Positions 1 through 8,633 of a stretch of DNA of 64,000 nt are shown here, piece after piece. Numbering within the stretch: the first letter of the stretch is position 1; each line of letters starts with the position of its first letter. A program made the translations under genes and the position numbers. The stretch comes from Prevotella bivia DSM 20514 (lineage in GTDB: Bacteria > Bacteroidota > Bacteroidia > Bacteroidales > Bacteroidaceae), in the NCBI RefSeq assembly GCF_000262545.1, contig NZ_JH660660.1:225500-289499 (forward strand), written 5' to 3'. The notes under the pieces were generated by a model. It was not told the origin of the DNA, did no database searches, and saw nothing but the letters and a program-made list of their open reading frames with translations.

Positions 1-51
1 AAAAAATAGTTTATTTGCAATAGATAAGAAATATAATAAACTATATACGCT

Positions 52-564
52 ATGGAAGAAAAGAAGAATAAACTAACATCACACTTCCCCAATTGGGATT
101 TACTCTCCCCCGAACAGCAAAAACTACTTGTTGCAGAAAGAACTATACAAAAGTTTAAAGCGTATGATAAGGAGAGAACCGAATATGTGCATAATCTTGA
201 AATAGCCTATAATGAGCTTAAAGGCAAGTATGATTATATCACCGAGCAGTATTATGCTGAACAAGAAGAGCCCAAATCTAAGAGAGAGGCAAAAAGGAGG
301 CATAAGCTAGAACTCTACGATAAGATAATACAAGGAGAAGCTGCCCAAAACTTTATGAAAAAGAATATGGACGGCGATGAATATACTGAGGACTTCAAAA
401 AGCTTATGGATACATACTCATTAGCCTCAAAAATAGAGGAGGTGAAAAGGTTACATTCTTCCATTTCTCTATATAAAAAACGCAATAGAGAACTTGCAAG
501 GCAACTCTTTGAGACATGCAAAGAGCTTAGAGAGTTTAAAGAAAGGATTGCTAATCAGCCTTAG
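52..564 (+). CDS. Unrecognised coiled-coil protein (170 aa)
   Basis: I do not recognise this family. The protein is strongly charged and rich in Glu, Lys and Arg. Long stretches look helical: roughly residues 25-80, an acidic and basic run around residues 70-90 (EEPKSKREAKRRHKLELYDK), and a C-terminal helix around residues 125-165. There is no signal peptide, no membrane segment and no catalytic motif. The overall look is of a cytoplasmic or DNA-associated coiled-coil protein. It stands alone at the window edge, so its upstream context is not visible. It points towards the oppositely oriented tRNA pair. The ATG is the first in frame. No Shine-Dalgarno sequence is seen, which is normal in this phylum. 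Confidence 0.6.
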   Translation: MEEKKNKLTSHFPNWDLLSPEQQKLLVAERTIQKFKAYDKERTEYVHNLEIAYNELKGKYDYITEQYYAEQEEPKSKREAKRRHKLELYDKIIQGEAAQNFMKKNMDGDEYTEDFKKLMDTYSLASKIEEVKRLHSSISLYKKRNRELARQLFETCKELREFKERIANQP

Positions 565-665
565 GTATCCTATAAAAGGTGGAGAAAATGATACCCAAGA
601 GCGAAACTGCTCCTATCTATAAACGCCTTTACATACTTAGAAAGCAGAAAACCGACTAAGCGTAG

Positions 666-736
666 AGCGGAATACGGGAATCGAACCCGCCTCCCAGGCT
701 TGGGAAGCCCGTGCACTACCGATGTGCTAATTCCGC
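666..736 (-). tRNA. tRNA-Gly (anticodon CCC)
   Basis: On the minus strand the acceptor arms GCGGAAT and ATTCCGC pair perfectly. The anticodon stem-loop has loop TTCCCAA, giving anticodon CCC, which reads GGG. The T arm CGGGTTCGATTCCCG is canonical. The discriminator base is U, as expected for bacterial tRNA-Gly. CCA is not encoded. It lies 6 bp from tRNA-Thr and is probably co-transcribed with it. Confidence 0.95.
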
Positions 737-742
737 AATATG

Positions 743-815
<73 letters not shown>

Positions 816-902
816 GATAAGCCTTTGTAAAGATAATGGTATGCCATCGTCTTATCTTGTTTTATGATGATCTAAAACTAGGCTCATTACTCAAACGTGA
901 TG

Positions 903-934
903 CAAAGATACAATATAAAATAAATGTAAGCAAA
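903..934 (-). promoter_or_regulatory. Bacteroidetes-type promoter of the tRNA-Thr/tRNA-Gly unit
   Basis: Read on the minus strand, a -33 TTTG (931-934) and a -7 TATCTTTG (903-910) are 20 bp apart, which matches the phylum consensus. The predicted start lies about 80 nt upstream of tRNA-Thr. The intervening leader can form a small hairpin (AAGATAA with TTATCTT). Confidence 0.7.
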
Positions 935-949
935 TTTATTTTTCTCTTT

Positions 950-3124
950 TTATTTCTCAGCTATCGTTTGCATTAAGATCTTTGCAACTTCTGATATGCC
1001 ATATTTATCTAGTAAGGCTTTATCACGTTCAAACTCATATTCAAACGTAGTCTTAGGATATTTACCACGAGCCATCCAAAGTCTAAACAAGTCGATTGCT
1101 TCGTTTAACTCTCCTTTAAACCAGCGTGAATAACCAGCGTTAAGATAATCCTCTGCCTTTATAGGCTCCATCTCTAGTAGTTCGGTATATACAGAATATG
1201 CCTTTTCAAGGTTATTATCATTGAGCAACACCCATGCTAATAAGCGTTTTACGTTTTTATTATCATGGTGTTCGTAATCGAGCTTAAAAATTTGTTCCTT
1301 AGCCGCTGCAAGCTTGTCCCCATGTAAAAGACAAAGCGTATAGTTAAGCACGTAAGAAAGGTTGTCAGGATGTGCTACCATTAGTTGTTGATAAAGTTCT
1401 TCGGCTTTATCGTAAATATTGATACCTAACAAGCCTTTTGCATAACCTTCTACAGCCCACTCGTTAGTCGGATCTAGTTCTATCGCTTTTTCAAACTTAT
1501 CGAAGCTCACCATAGGCAAAGAAGCGTATGCAGAAAGTGCATAGTAGTTGGAAGTTTCTTCATGGAAAGTATGTAGCAAACTAAGCGTTTCATGCTTCAT
1601 CTTACGCTTATAGAGTTGGAAAGCGATCTTTAGCTTATAACGATCAAGCCCTGTATTCTTAAACACATTATGCGCAAAGAAGAGTACATTTGGTGTGTCG
1701 GCAATGACCTTTTCGATATTAAACGGATTGACTACATCGGTCAATGCTGGGTAAAGTTGGAAGAAACGATAAAGATCCTGAATAAACATTCGCCGTATAT
1801 AGGCAGGCTGCTGCAACTGTTCTACCCCTATACCACCCATTGGCATCAATGTAGCATCTCCACTAATGGCTTCTTTTATCTGTGGTGGTATCTTATCAAT
1901 AACAGCACCAAGGGCGCAAGTAAACGAATACTTATCCGACTCACAGAAAGCTCCATTCTTAACAAAGGAGTCGATTATTTTACTAGAATCTATCTTTTCA
2001 CGTACAAAACGAAGTTCAGGATGCTCGATATAGAAAGGTGAAAACCAAGTAACTATTGATCGGAATATAGGGAAAGACTTCATCTGTCGGAAACCACCAA
2101 AATAGACATCGGAGCCGTTACGATACATCTCCCCCATTTGATTGATCTTCATTTCCATCTTCTCCATCATCTCTTCTTCGTCATGTGTATGGAAGATGTT
2201 TTCTAAATCGGTCTTATCATCAATATTAACGCCTAAGCGATCGTTTTGTGCATGCTGCGCTTTGAGGATGTCAGGCATAATATTTCGCTCAATCTCTGCA
2301 TTGTCTTTCTTAGCATCTTTATTAAGCAAGAATTGTATTTGGAGATCACGTAAATCCTTAGCGATAGCCTTTTGACTACAAAGGCTAGCCACTAGTGTGC
2401 TGAAATCGTCGTAAAGGAAGCCCTCACGATTGAGCATCAACACCCACCCTACTAATGCTCTTTGGCGCACACTTTCCTCCATTGCCTTTTGATAAACGGT
2501 GGTGAGCAGCTTAAACTTATTGATATCAAACTGGTTTATACCACTCATCATAATGCCCGCTACCAATATTTGCTGATCAATAACATCTACTGTTGGTGAT
2601 AAAAGAAGTGTTTCATAGAAGTTTCGATCGTCTTCACTCCATTGTAACGAAACGATAATTGTAGCGAAGAGACGCTCAATAAATATTAAATGTCGACTAT
2701 ATAACTCCTCTTGTTTTTGCTTTCTTACAGCTTCTTGCTCTAGTGAAAGCAATGCCACATCCGAGACAAAGCTCTCTAAAACAGTGCGCAAAAAATCATA
2801 ACTCGTATTCAAATGATCGCTTTTATGGAAAGCATCTATATATATAGGTGTGTGTTTACAGCGCCAACTCACCATCAAGTTAGCTGTAACGACATATAAA
2901 CGCTGCAATAAAGTGATATAAAGAGCTTCACGATGAGGATCTTCAAAGTTTTTTTCCATGTATTCAAGCATTAAGCCAAAGTTGGTCTTAATGGCTTCAA
3001 ACTCATCGTGTCCAGCCAATGAAGGATGCTCACGAAATAGTTTATCAAGCGGCTTTATCGCTCCATAAACATGCTTTTTCCTTAGCTTTTTGAGGGCTTT
3101 GTCTAAAAGTTCTTTTGCGTTCAA
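950..3124 (-). CDS. Tetratricopeptide-repeat protein (724 aa)
   Basis: This is a large soluble protein with helical repeats. The clearest TPR units are in the C-terminal 200 residues: FEKAIELDPTNEWAVEGYAK, then a unit around AEELYQQLMVAHPDNLSYV, one around EKAYSVYTELLEMEPIKAED, and one around LNEAIDLFRLWMARGKY. The N-terminal 500 residues are mostly helical and match no domain I know. There is no signal peptide, so it is probably a cytoplasmic scaffold or adaptor. TPR modules mediate protein-protein contacts; the partner cannot be inferred here. The gene is alone on the minus strand. The tRNA promoter overlaps the region just past its stop codon. Confidence 0.8.
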   Translation of the reverse strand: MNAKELLDKALKKLRKKHVYGAIKPLDKLFREHPSLAGHDEFEAIKTNFGLMLEYMEKNFEDPHREALYITLLQRLYVVTANLMVSWRCKHTPIYIDAFHKSDHLNTSYDFLRTVLESFVSDVALLSLEQEAVRKQKQEELYSRHLIFIERLFATIIVSLQWSEDDRNFYETLLLSPTVDVIDQQILVAGIMMSGINQFDINKFKLLTTVYQKAMEESVRQRALVGWVLMLNREGFLYDDFSTLVASLCSQKAIAKDLRDLQIQFLLNKDAKKDNAEIERNIMPDILKAQHAQNDRLGVNIDDKTDLENIFHTHDEEEMMEKMEMKINQMGEMYRNGSDVYFGGFRQMKSFPIFRSIVTWFSPFYIEHPELRFVREKIDSSKIIDSFVKNGAFCESDKYSFTCALGAVIDKIPPQIKEAISGDATLMPMGGIGVEQLQQPAYIRRMFIQDLYRFFQLYPALTDVVNPFNIEKVIADTPNVLFFAHNVFKNTGLDRYKLKIAFQLYKRKMKHETLSLLHTFHEETSNYYALSAYASLPMVSFDKFEKAIELDPTNEWAVEGYAKGLLGINIYDKAEELYQQLMVAHPDNLSYVLNYTLCLLHGDKLAAAKEQIFKLDYEHHDNKNVKRLLAWVLLNDNNLEKAYSVYTELLEMEPIKAEDYLNAGYSRWFKGELNEAIDLFRLWMARGKYPKTTFEYEFERDKALLDKYGISEVAKILMQTIAEK

Positions 3125-3166
3125 CGGTAATTGTATTAAGAATGAAAACTTAGAAAAATATTGTTT

Positions 3167-4081
3167 TTATTGCCTTATTTTAGCTACATAATCCATAGCC
3201 TTTAGCAAATCTACCTGACGAGGTCGTTCTGTCTTTGTATATTTAATAGTAGGCAAAGCATTAACCTGTGCATCGGTTAATCCCATATATTTCTTAATCA
3301 AGGCAGCATAATACTTCACCCCCCTTTCATTGATTAGCTCAATGGCTTTATTATACGCTTCGGCAAAAGCCGTTTCTTGACTACTACGATCCTCATTATC
3401 CATAATAGCTAATACCCCTAAGCTAATACCACTCTCCGAAGTGTCATATAAAAGGATATTATCCCCCTGCATTGCCACTGTGGCTTGTGGTTCCTGAAAC
3501 CAGTAAGCATCAATCTCATGGTTGGCAAGCATCTTCAATCGAACAAAGACATCATTGATCTGCGCACGGAACACCTTATACTTTGGTTCTGCTTTTTTAA
3601 GTACTTTATCGGTGAAAAGATCGGTTGCAGAGAAGCGTGTCATCGCCAAAATCTTATCGCTAAGTTGAGCTAATTTCATTACCTTTGACTGGCGATCGGC
3701 TATAAGTTTCCAACTAGCATTCGTACTTGTCAAGTAGTGCATCAACACCTTCTTTCTTCTTTTGAGGCGTTCAGTCCTCACTAAGTCGGAGAAAGCTGCT
3801 TGCACACGGTGGCGGATCATTGCTGTGTCGCAATCCATCTGTGCATTATATTCCTTCAAACGAATATCCACCTTAGCAGTATCGTATAGCAAACTATCTT
3901 TCAGTAAATAAGCAGGAAGGCAGTCTAACGTAGGCATTACTGCTACTTTAAATGCAGCTTGATATTTAGCAAGCTCTGCTTTCTTCTTGGCTTGCTGTTC
4001 TGAAGCTTGTTGCTCGGCAGATTTTCCACAGCTAACAAGCATTAAAATTGTCAGAAATAATAGATAACTTACACGTTTCAT
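3167..4081 (-). CDS. Solute-binding-protein-like lipoprotein (304 aa)
   Basis: The chosen start gives a lipoprotein signal (MKRVSYLLFLTILMLVSC, lipid-acceptor Cys18). A longer in-frame extension upstream has no signal and would run into the radA promoter. The mature part resembles periplasmic type-II solute-binding proteins of the NMT1/MetQ kind: an N-terminal strand around MPTLDCLPAYLLKDSLLYD, a middle segment FSATDLFTDKVL, and DAYWFQEPQATVA around residues 205-220. The family normally delivers small ligands to an ABC transporter, but no permease or ATPase is encoded nearby. Its role could therefore be sensing, or it could use a transporter elsewhere. The family call is an inference from the residue pattern. 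The ligand is unknown. Confidence 0.6.
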   Translation of the reverse strand: MKRVSYLLFLTILMLVSCGKSAEQQASEQQAKKKAELAKYQAAFKVAVMPTLDCLPAYLLKDSLLYDTAKVDIRLKEYNAQMDCDTAMIRHRVQAAFSDLVRTERLKRRKKVLMHYLTSTNASWKLIADRQSKVMKLAQLSDKILAMTRFSATDLFTDKVLKKAEPKYKVFRAQINDVFVRLKMLANHEIDAYWFQEPQATVAMQGDNILLYDTSESGISLGVLAIMDNEDRSSQETAFAEAYNKAIELINERGVKYYAALIKKYMGLTDAQVNALPTIKYTKTERPRQVDLLKAMDYVAKIRQ

Positions 4082-4105
4082 ATTAATGCAAAAGTAAGCA
4101 TTAAT

Positions 4106-4136
4106 TTTGTAACTAAGAAAAATCTTCTTACTTTTG
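4106..4136 (+). promoter_or_regulatory. Promoter of radA, giving a very short leader
   Basis: The -33 TTTG (4106-4109) and -7 TACTTTTG (4129-4136) have a 19 bp spacer. Only 7 nt separate the -7 element from the radA ATG at 4144, so the transcript should have almost no 5' leader. Confidence 0.65.
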
Positions 4137-4143
4137 TCGTAAT

Positions 4144-5541
4144 ATGGCAAAGGACAAAATAGCGTATGTTTGCAGCAATTGCGGACATGAAAGTGCAAAA
4201 TGGATAGGTAAATGTCCTAATTGTGGACAATGGAACACCTTTAAAGAGTTTAGGGTAGCAACAGATAGTGGTACTTCGGCTGCTAAAAATGCTGCCACAA
4301 TGTTACGAAATGGTACTACAGGGGCAAGAGCTAACCTTACTAACAAACCTCAACGATTGCGCGATATTTCCTCAAAAGACGATCCTCGCATTGACATGAA
4401 CGATAGCGAACTCAATCGTGTTTTGGGTGGAGGTATGGTGCCTGGTAGTATTATCTTGTTGGGTGGAGAGCCGGGTATAGGTAAGAGTACGCTTACCTTG
4501 CAAACCATTCTTCACCTCAACCTAAGTGTTCTCTATGTGAGTGGAGAAGAAAGTCCACATCAAATAAAGATGCGTGCCGAACGCATTACAAAAGATATTC
4601 CTGAAAATGTGGTAATCCTTTCAGAAACATCGCTCGAACATATCTTTGAACATGCTAAAGATGTAAAGCCCCAACTATTGGTAATCGACTCTATACAAAC
4701 TATTGCCACAGAAGATGTTGATAGTAGTCCTGGAAGCGTTACACAGGTGCGCGAGTGTGCTTCTGCCCTCCTCCGCTTTGCCAAAACGAGTGGTATTCCT
4801 GTAATATTGATAGGTCATATCAACAAGGAAGGTACCATTGCAGGCCCAAAGATTTTAGAGCATATTGTTGATACAGTAATCCAATTTGAGGGCGATCAGC
4901 ATTATATGTATCGCATTTTGCGTAGCATTAAAAACCGTTTTGGCTCCACTTCAGAGCTAGGTATTTACGAAATGCAACAACAGGGATTACGACAAGTGAG
5001 CAATCCGTCAGAGTTGCTACTCACGGGCGACCATGAAGGACTATCAGGAGTAGCCATATCGAGTGCCATAGAGGGGGTGCGCCCCTTCTTAGTCGAGACA
5101 CAAGCCTTAGTGTCATCAGCTGCTTACGGCACACCACAACGCTCTGCCACAGGCTTCGATGGTCGCCGACTCAATATGTTGTTGGCTGTACTTGAAAAGC
5201 GAGTAGGCTTTAAAATCATGCAGAAAGATGTGTTCCTCAATATTGCTGGTGGCTTGCGTGTTACTGATATGGCAATGGATTTGAGTGTGATAGCTGCCGT
5301 TATCTCTTCTAATCTTGATATGCCTATAGAGCAAGGTTGGTGTATGTGTGGAGAAGTAGGCTTGAGCGGTGAGGTGCGCCCCGTCAATCGCATAGAGCAA
5401 CGTATTGCAGAAGCCGAAAAATTAGGTTTCAAAGACATCATCATTCCTAAGTATAACACACAAGGATTAACAGGAAAATACACCATAAAGATCCATCCTG
5501 TACGCAAGGTGGAGGAAGCCATTCGCGAACTTTTCGGATAA
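4144..5541 (+). CDS. radA: DNA repair protein RadA
   Basis: RadA is a RecA-like helicase that extends recombination intermediates by branch migration. The N-terminal C4 zinc finger is complete (Cys10, Cys13, Cys24, Cys27). Walker A is GGEPGIGKST at about residues 107-116. The RadA-specific KNRFG motif is at 263-267. The C-terminal third is the Lon-protease-like domain (GFDGRRLNMLLAVLEKR, then RVTDMAMDLSVIAAVIS). At 465 aa the length is normal for the family. The gene is divergent from the lipoprotein gene and is followed by its own terminator. The start is the first ATG after the promoter. Confidence 0.97.
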   Translation: MAKDKIAYVCSNCGHESAKWIGKCPNCGQWNTFKEFRVATDSGTSAAKNAATMLRNGTTGARANLTNKPQRLRDISSKDDPRIDMNDSELNRVLGGGMVPGSIILLGGEPGIGKSTLTLQTILHLNLSVLYVSGEESPHQIKMRAERITKDIPENVVILSETSLEHIFEHAKDVKPQLLVIDSIQTIATEDVDSSPGSVTQVRECASALLRFAKTSGIPVILIGHINKEGTIAGPKILEHIVDTVIQFEGDQHYMYRILRSIKNRFGSTSELGIYEMQQQGLRQVSNPSELLLTGDHEGLSGVAISSAIEGVRPFLVETQALVSSAAYGTPQRSATGFDGRRLNMLLAVLEKRVGFKIMQKDVFLNIAGGLRVTDMAMDLSVIAAVISSNLDMPIEQGWCMCGEVGLSGEVRPVNRIEQRIAEAEKLGFKDIIIPKYNTQGLTGKYTIKIHPVRKVEEAIRELFG

Positions 5542-5546
5542 AGCGC

Positions 5547-5570
5547 AATACCTAATAATAGGTATTTTTA
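5547..5570 (+). terminator. Terminator after radA
   Basis: AATACCTA and TAGGTATT form an 8-bp stem with a 4-nt loop, followed by TTTTA. It begins 6 nt after the radA stop codon. Confidence 0.7.
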
Positions 5571-5578
5571 TAGGGAAT

Positions 5579-5622
5579 ACGGAATATATTTATTTATATT
5601 CCGTCTAATTTTTGTATCTTTG
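5579..5622 (+). promoter_or_regulatory. feoAB promoter region with 26-bp palindrome
   Basis: A -7 element TATCTTTG lies at 5615-5622, about 80 nt upstream of the feoAB ATG. Just upstream is a perfect 9-bp inverted repeat with an 8-nt spacer, ACGGAATAT (5579-5587) and ATATTCCGT (5596-5604). It covers the place where the -33 element should be, and no good TTTG is present there. This is a candidate operator for an iron-responsive or other regulator. It could also be a second terminator-like hairpin of radA. Confidence 0.5.
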
Positions 5623-5701
5623 CTCATCAATTAGTGTGCTAACAAAATCGCAATTTGTAAATATAGCGATTTTTCTCACTACGTACGAAAGAAGAAAAGC
5701 A

Positions 5702-8176
5702 ATGAAATTAGCTAATTTGAAAACAGGCGACTCTGCCATTATCATAAAAGTTTTAGGACATGGTGGCTTCCGTAAACGCATCATAGAAATGGGATTTATC
5801 AAGGGAAAGAAAGTGGAAGTATTGCTCAATGCTCCACTCCAAGACCCTGTAAAATACAAGATTATGGGCTATGAAGTGAGCCTACGCCATAGCGAAGCCG
5901 AACAAATAGAGGTACTTTCAGAATATGAAACGGAGGACTTCAAGCAAAATACTACCAACAACCAGCAAACCATCGTTGCCGATAAGGACGACACTTTAGA
6001 CAAAGTGCTTAGCCCTATTGACCTCAATGCTGCTGTCGATCAGCAACACAAGACCATTTCTGTGGCACTCGTGGGCAACCCTAATTGCGGAAAAACATCC
6101 CTCTTCAACTTTGCTTCGGGGGCACATGAACGTGTGGGCAACTACTCGGGGGTAACCGTTGATGCTAAAGTGGGGTATGCCGAGCAAGACGGTTATCGGT
6201 TTAACCTTGTCGATCTGCCTGGCACTTACTCGCTCTCGGCTTATAGTCCTGAAGAGCTTTATGTACGCCAGCAGCTCACCGATAAGACCCCCGATATTGT
6301 TATTAATGTTATAGACACATCCAACTTAGAGCGAAACCTTTATCTAACCACGCAACTTATTGATATGAATATACCTATGGTATGTGCGCTCAATATGTTT
6401 GATGAGACTGAAAAGCGTGGTGATAACATTAACGAAGCACAACTTTCTAAACTTTTTGGTACACCGATGATCCCTACTTCTTTTGTGTCAGGGCGTGGTG
6501 TTAAGGAGCTTTTTCAGAAAGTAATTGATGTGTATGAAGATCATGAAAGTGCTTTTTCTGGTTATCGTCATATCCATATCAACCATGGACACGAGATAGA
6601 ACATGGTATCAAAGATATTCAAGAACATCTGAAACAATATCCCGACATTCGCTTACGCTATTCTACACGCTATCTTGCTATCAAACTCTTAGAGCATGAT
6701 AAGCATGTGGAAGACTTCATAAAAACACTGAATGATGCCACCGAGATACTCAAACACCGCAACGAAGCAGAAGCGCGTGTTAAGGAAGAAACGGGTAATG
6801 ATAGCGAGACAGCTATTATGGATGCGAAATATGGATTTATCAATGGTGCGCTCAAGGAGGCTAATTATCAAACGGGTAAAAATAAGAACACTTATCAAAC
6901 CACCCATCTCATTGACCAAATACTCACAAACAAGTATTTGGGCTTCCCCATCTTCTTTCTCATTCTCTTTGTGATGTTCACGGCTACCTTTACCCTCGGA
7001 CAATATCCTATGGACTGGATTGATGCAGGGGTAGCGGCATTAGGCGAACTCATTGAGACCCATTTCCCCGCAGGACCACTAAAGGATATGCTCATTGGGG
7101 GGATTATTGGTGGTGTAGGACAGGTCATTGTGTTTTTACCCCAAATACTTATCCTCTACTTTTTCATATCCTATATGGAAGACTCAGGCTATATGGCACG
7201 TGCTGCCTTCATAATGGATCGCTTGATGCACAAGATAGGACTTCATGGGAAATCGTTCATTCCCCTTGTTATGGGCTTTGGCTGTAATGTGCCAGCCGTT
7301 ATGTCTACCCGCACTATAGAGAGCAAACGAAGCCGACTCATTACCATGCTCATTCTCCCTATGATGAGCTGTTCGGCACGTCTCCCTATTTATATTATGA
7401 TAACAGGTTCGTTCTTTGCCATGCGCTATCGCTCGCTTGCTATGCTCTCGCTCTATGTTATAGGCATTCTGGTAGCTGTTATTATGAGTAAAATCTTCTC
7501 CAAATTCTTAGTAAAAGGTGAAGATACTCCTTTCGTTATGGAGCTTCCACCCTATCGCTTCCCTACATGGAAAGCCATCGGACGACACACGTGGGAGAAG
7601 GGCAAGCAATATCTCAAGAAGATGGGCGGCATTATCCTTGTGGCTTCACTTTTTGTTTGGGCATTGGGTTATTTTCCTATGAATGACAATCCCACTCTCA
7701 CCGAACAGCAGCGACAGGAACAAAGCTATATTGGGCGATTGGGTAAAACCATAGAACCTCTTTTTCTCGCACAGGGCTTTAGTTGGCGATTAGATGTTGG
7801 CTTGATTGCTGGTGCTGGAGCAAAAGAGATAGTGGCCTCTACGATGGGAGTACTTTATACAGAGGATAGCAGTTATGCTAATGACACCCACTATAACGAT
7901 AACAACAGCAAATACGAATCGCTCCATCGTCAAATCACTGCCGATGTGGCTAAAGCACGTGGTATTAGTTTTGAGGCTGCCGAACCTATAGCCACCCTCA
8001 CTGCTTACTGTTTTTTGCTCTTTGTCTTACTCTATTTTCCTTGTATTGCCACCATTGCTGCAGTAAAAGGTGAAACGGGCAGTTGGCTTTGGGCGTCGTT
8101 TAGTGCTATTTATACGACAGTCCTCGCTTGGATTGTTAGTGCTGCTGTGTTTAGAGTAGGCTTGCTGTTTATATAA
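5702..8176 (+). CDS. feoB: Fused FeoA-FeoB ferrous iron transporter (824 aa)
   Basis: FeoB imports Fe2+ across the inner membrane and carries a cytoplasmic G-protein domain. Residues 1-75 form a FeoA SH3-like domain (MKLANLKTGDSAIIIKVLGH). The GTPase domain begins near residue 120 with G1 (GNPNCGKTSLFN), followed by a G2/G3 region including DLPGTYSLSAYSPEE. The C-terminal half has the Gate segments with paired motifs (FLPQILILYFF, GFGCNVPAVMSTR, MLILPMMSCSARLPIY) and about ten hydrophobic helices. FeoA-FeoB fusions are common in Bacteroidetes. I chose the ATG at 5702 because an earlier in-frame ATG lies inside the promoter. The gene is transcribed alone. Confidence 0.96.
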   Translation: MKLANLKTGDSAIIIKVLGHGGFRKRIIEMGFIKGKKVEVLLNAPLQDPVKYKIMGYEVSLRHSEAEQIEVLSEYETEDFKQNTTNNQQTIVADKDDTLDKVLSPIDLNAAVDQQHKTISVALVGNPNCGKTSLFNFASGAHERVGNYSGVTVDAKVGYAEQDGYRFNLVDLPGTYSLSAYSPEELYVRQQLTDKTPDIVINVIDTSNLERNLYLTTQLIDMNIPMVCALNMFDETEKRGDNINEAQLSKLFGTPMIPTSFVSGRGVKELFQKVIDVYEDHESAFSGYRHIHINHGHEIEHGIKDIQEHLKQYPDIRLRYSTRYLAIKLLEHDKHVEDFIKTLNDATEILKHRNEAEARVKEETGNDSETAIMDAKYGFINGALKEANYQTGKNKNTYQTTHLIDQILTNKYLGFPIFFLILFVMFTATFTLGQYPMDWIDAGVAALGELIETHFPAGPLKDMLIGGIIGGVGQVIVFLPQILILYFFISYMEDSGYMARAAFIMDRLMHKIGLHGKSFIPLVMGFGCNVPAVMSTRTIESKRSRLITMLILPMMSCSARLPIYIMITGSFFAMRYRSLAMLSLYVIGILVAVIMSKIFSKFLVKGEDTPFVMELPPYRFPTWKAIGRHTWEKGKQYLKKMGGIILVASLFVWALGYFPMNDNPTLTEQQRQEQSYIGRLGKTIEPLFLAQGFSWRLDVGLIAGAGAKEIVASTMGVLYTEDSSYANDTHYNDNNSKYESLHRQITADVAKARGISFEAAEPIATLTAYCFLLFVLLYFPCIATIAAVKGETGSWLWASFSAIYTTVLAWIVSAAVFRVGLLFI

Positions 8177-8633
8177 ATATTTCACACAATATCATTATAG
8201 CTTACCTGTGGCTTATACATTTTGGTTCATCAGGAATTTGGAGTGATAGATATAATCAACGTTGTCGTAGAAGAAAACAAGTCTCCATTACAACACCTTT
8301 ATATAGAAGGGGTTAACGATGTCGCACAGCAGTTCGGCGACACCGACTTTAGAAAAGCTTGAATTATGATTTTTCGTTTTTGTAAAATGGCTTTTTATAA
8401 GCTTTTAGTGGAGGCTATTACTTCGTAACTATATGAATATAAGGGATTATGGTTCATCACTCCAAATTTCGGAAGAACTCTTATTATTTAGGTATTTTGG
8501 TCATAATATGTACTTTTTCTTTATATGGTTAGCTGTTATATGATCTTTTTTCCACCTTATTATATATAAACATCGAAAACGAACCTACTTATCATGCCTT
8601 TTTCGTATCTTTGCATAGATAAATAAGACATTA
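8177..8633. other. 457-bp intergenic stretch between feoAB and rlmN
   Basis: No complete gene is visible. It holds the inverted-repeat element annotated at 8225-8478 and, near its end, a -7-like TATCTTTG (8606-8613) that probably belongs to the rlmN promoter. No matching -33 element was found. Confidence 0.6.
8225..8478. mobile_element. Possible MITE or internally deleted IS (254 bp)
   Basis: The ends are imperfect terminal inverted repeats of about 23 bp: GTTCATCAGGAATTTGGAGTGAT (8225-8247), and its near-identical reverse complement at 8456-8478. They agree at about 20 of 23 positions, including a perfect 13-bp core. The GGTTCATC end vaguely recalls ISL3-family ends. Inside, one frame encodes a short peptide ending in DVAQQFGDTDFRKA, with no start codon. 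It may be a transposase or passenger remnant, but I cannot identify it. No flanking target duplication is obvious. Confidence 0.45.

Noticed and set aside
5124..5522. Minus-strand protein gene inside radA
   Set aside because: It is a shadow of radA with no recognisable protein features.
5612..5701. N-terminal extension of feoAB from an ATG at 5612
   Set aside because: The -7 promoter element lies inside it, and the FeoA domain starts exactly at the ATG at 5702.
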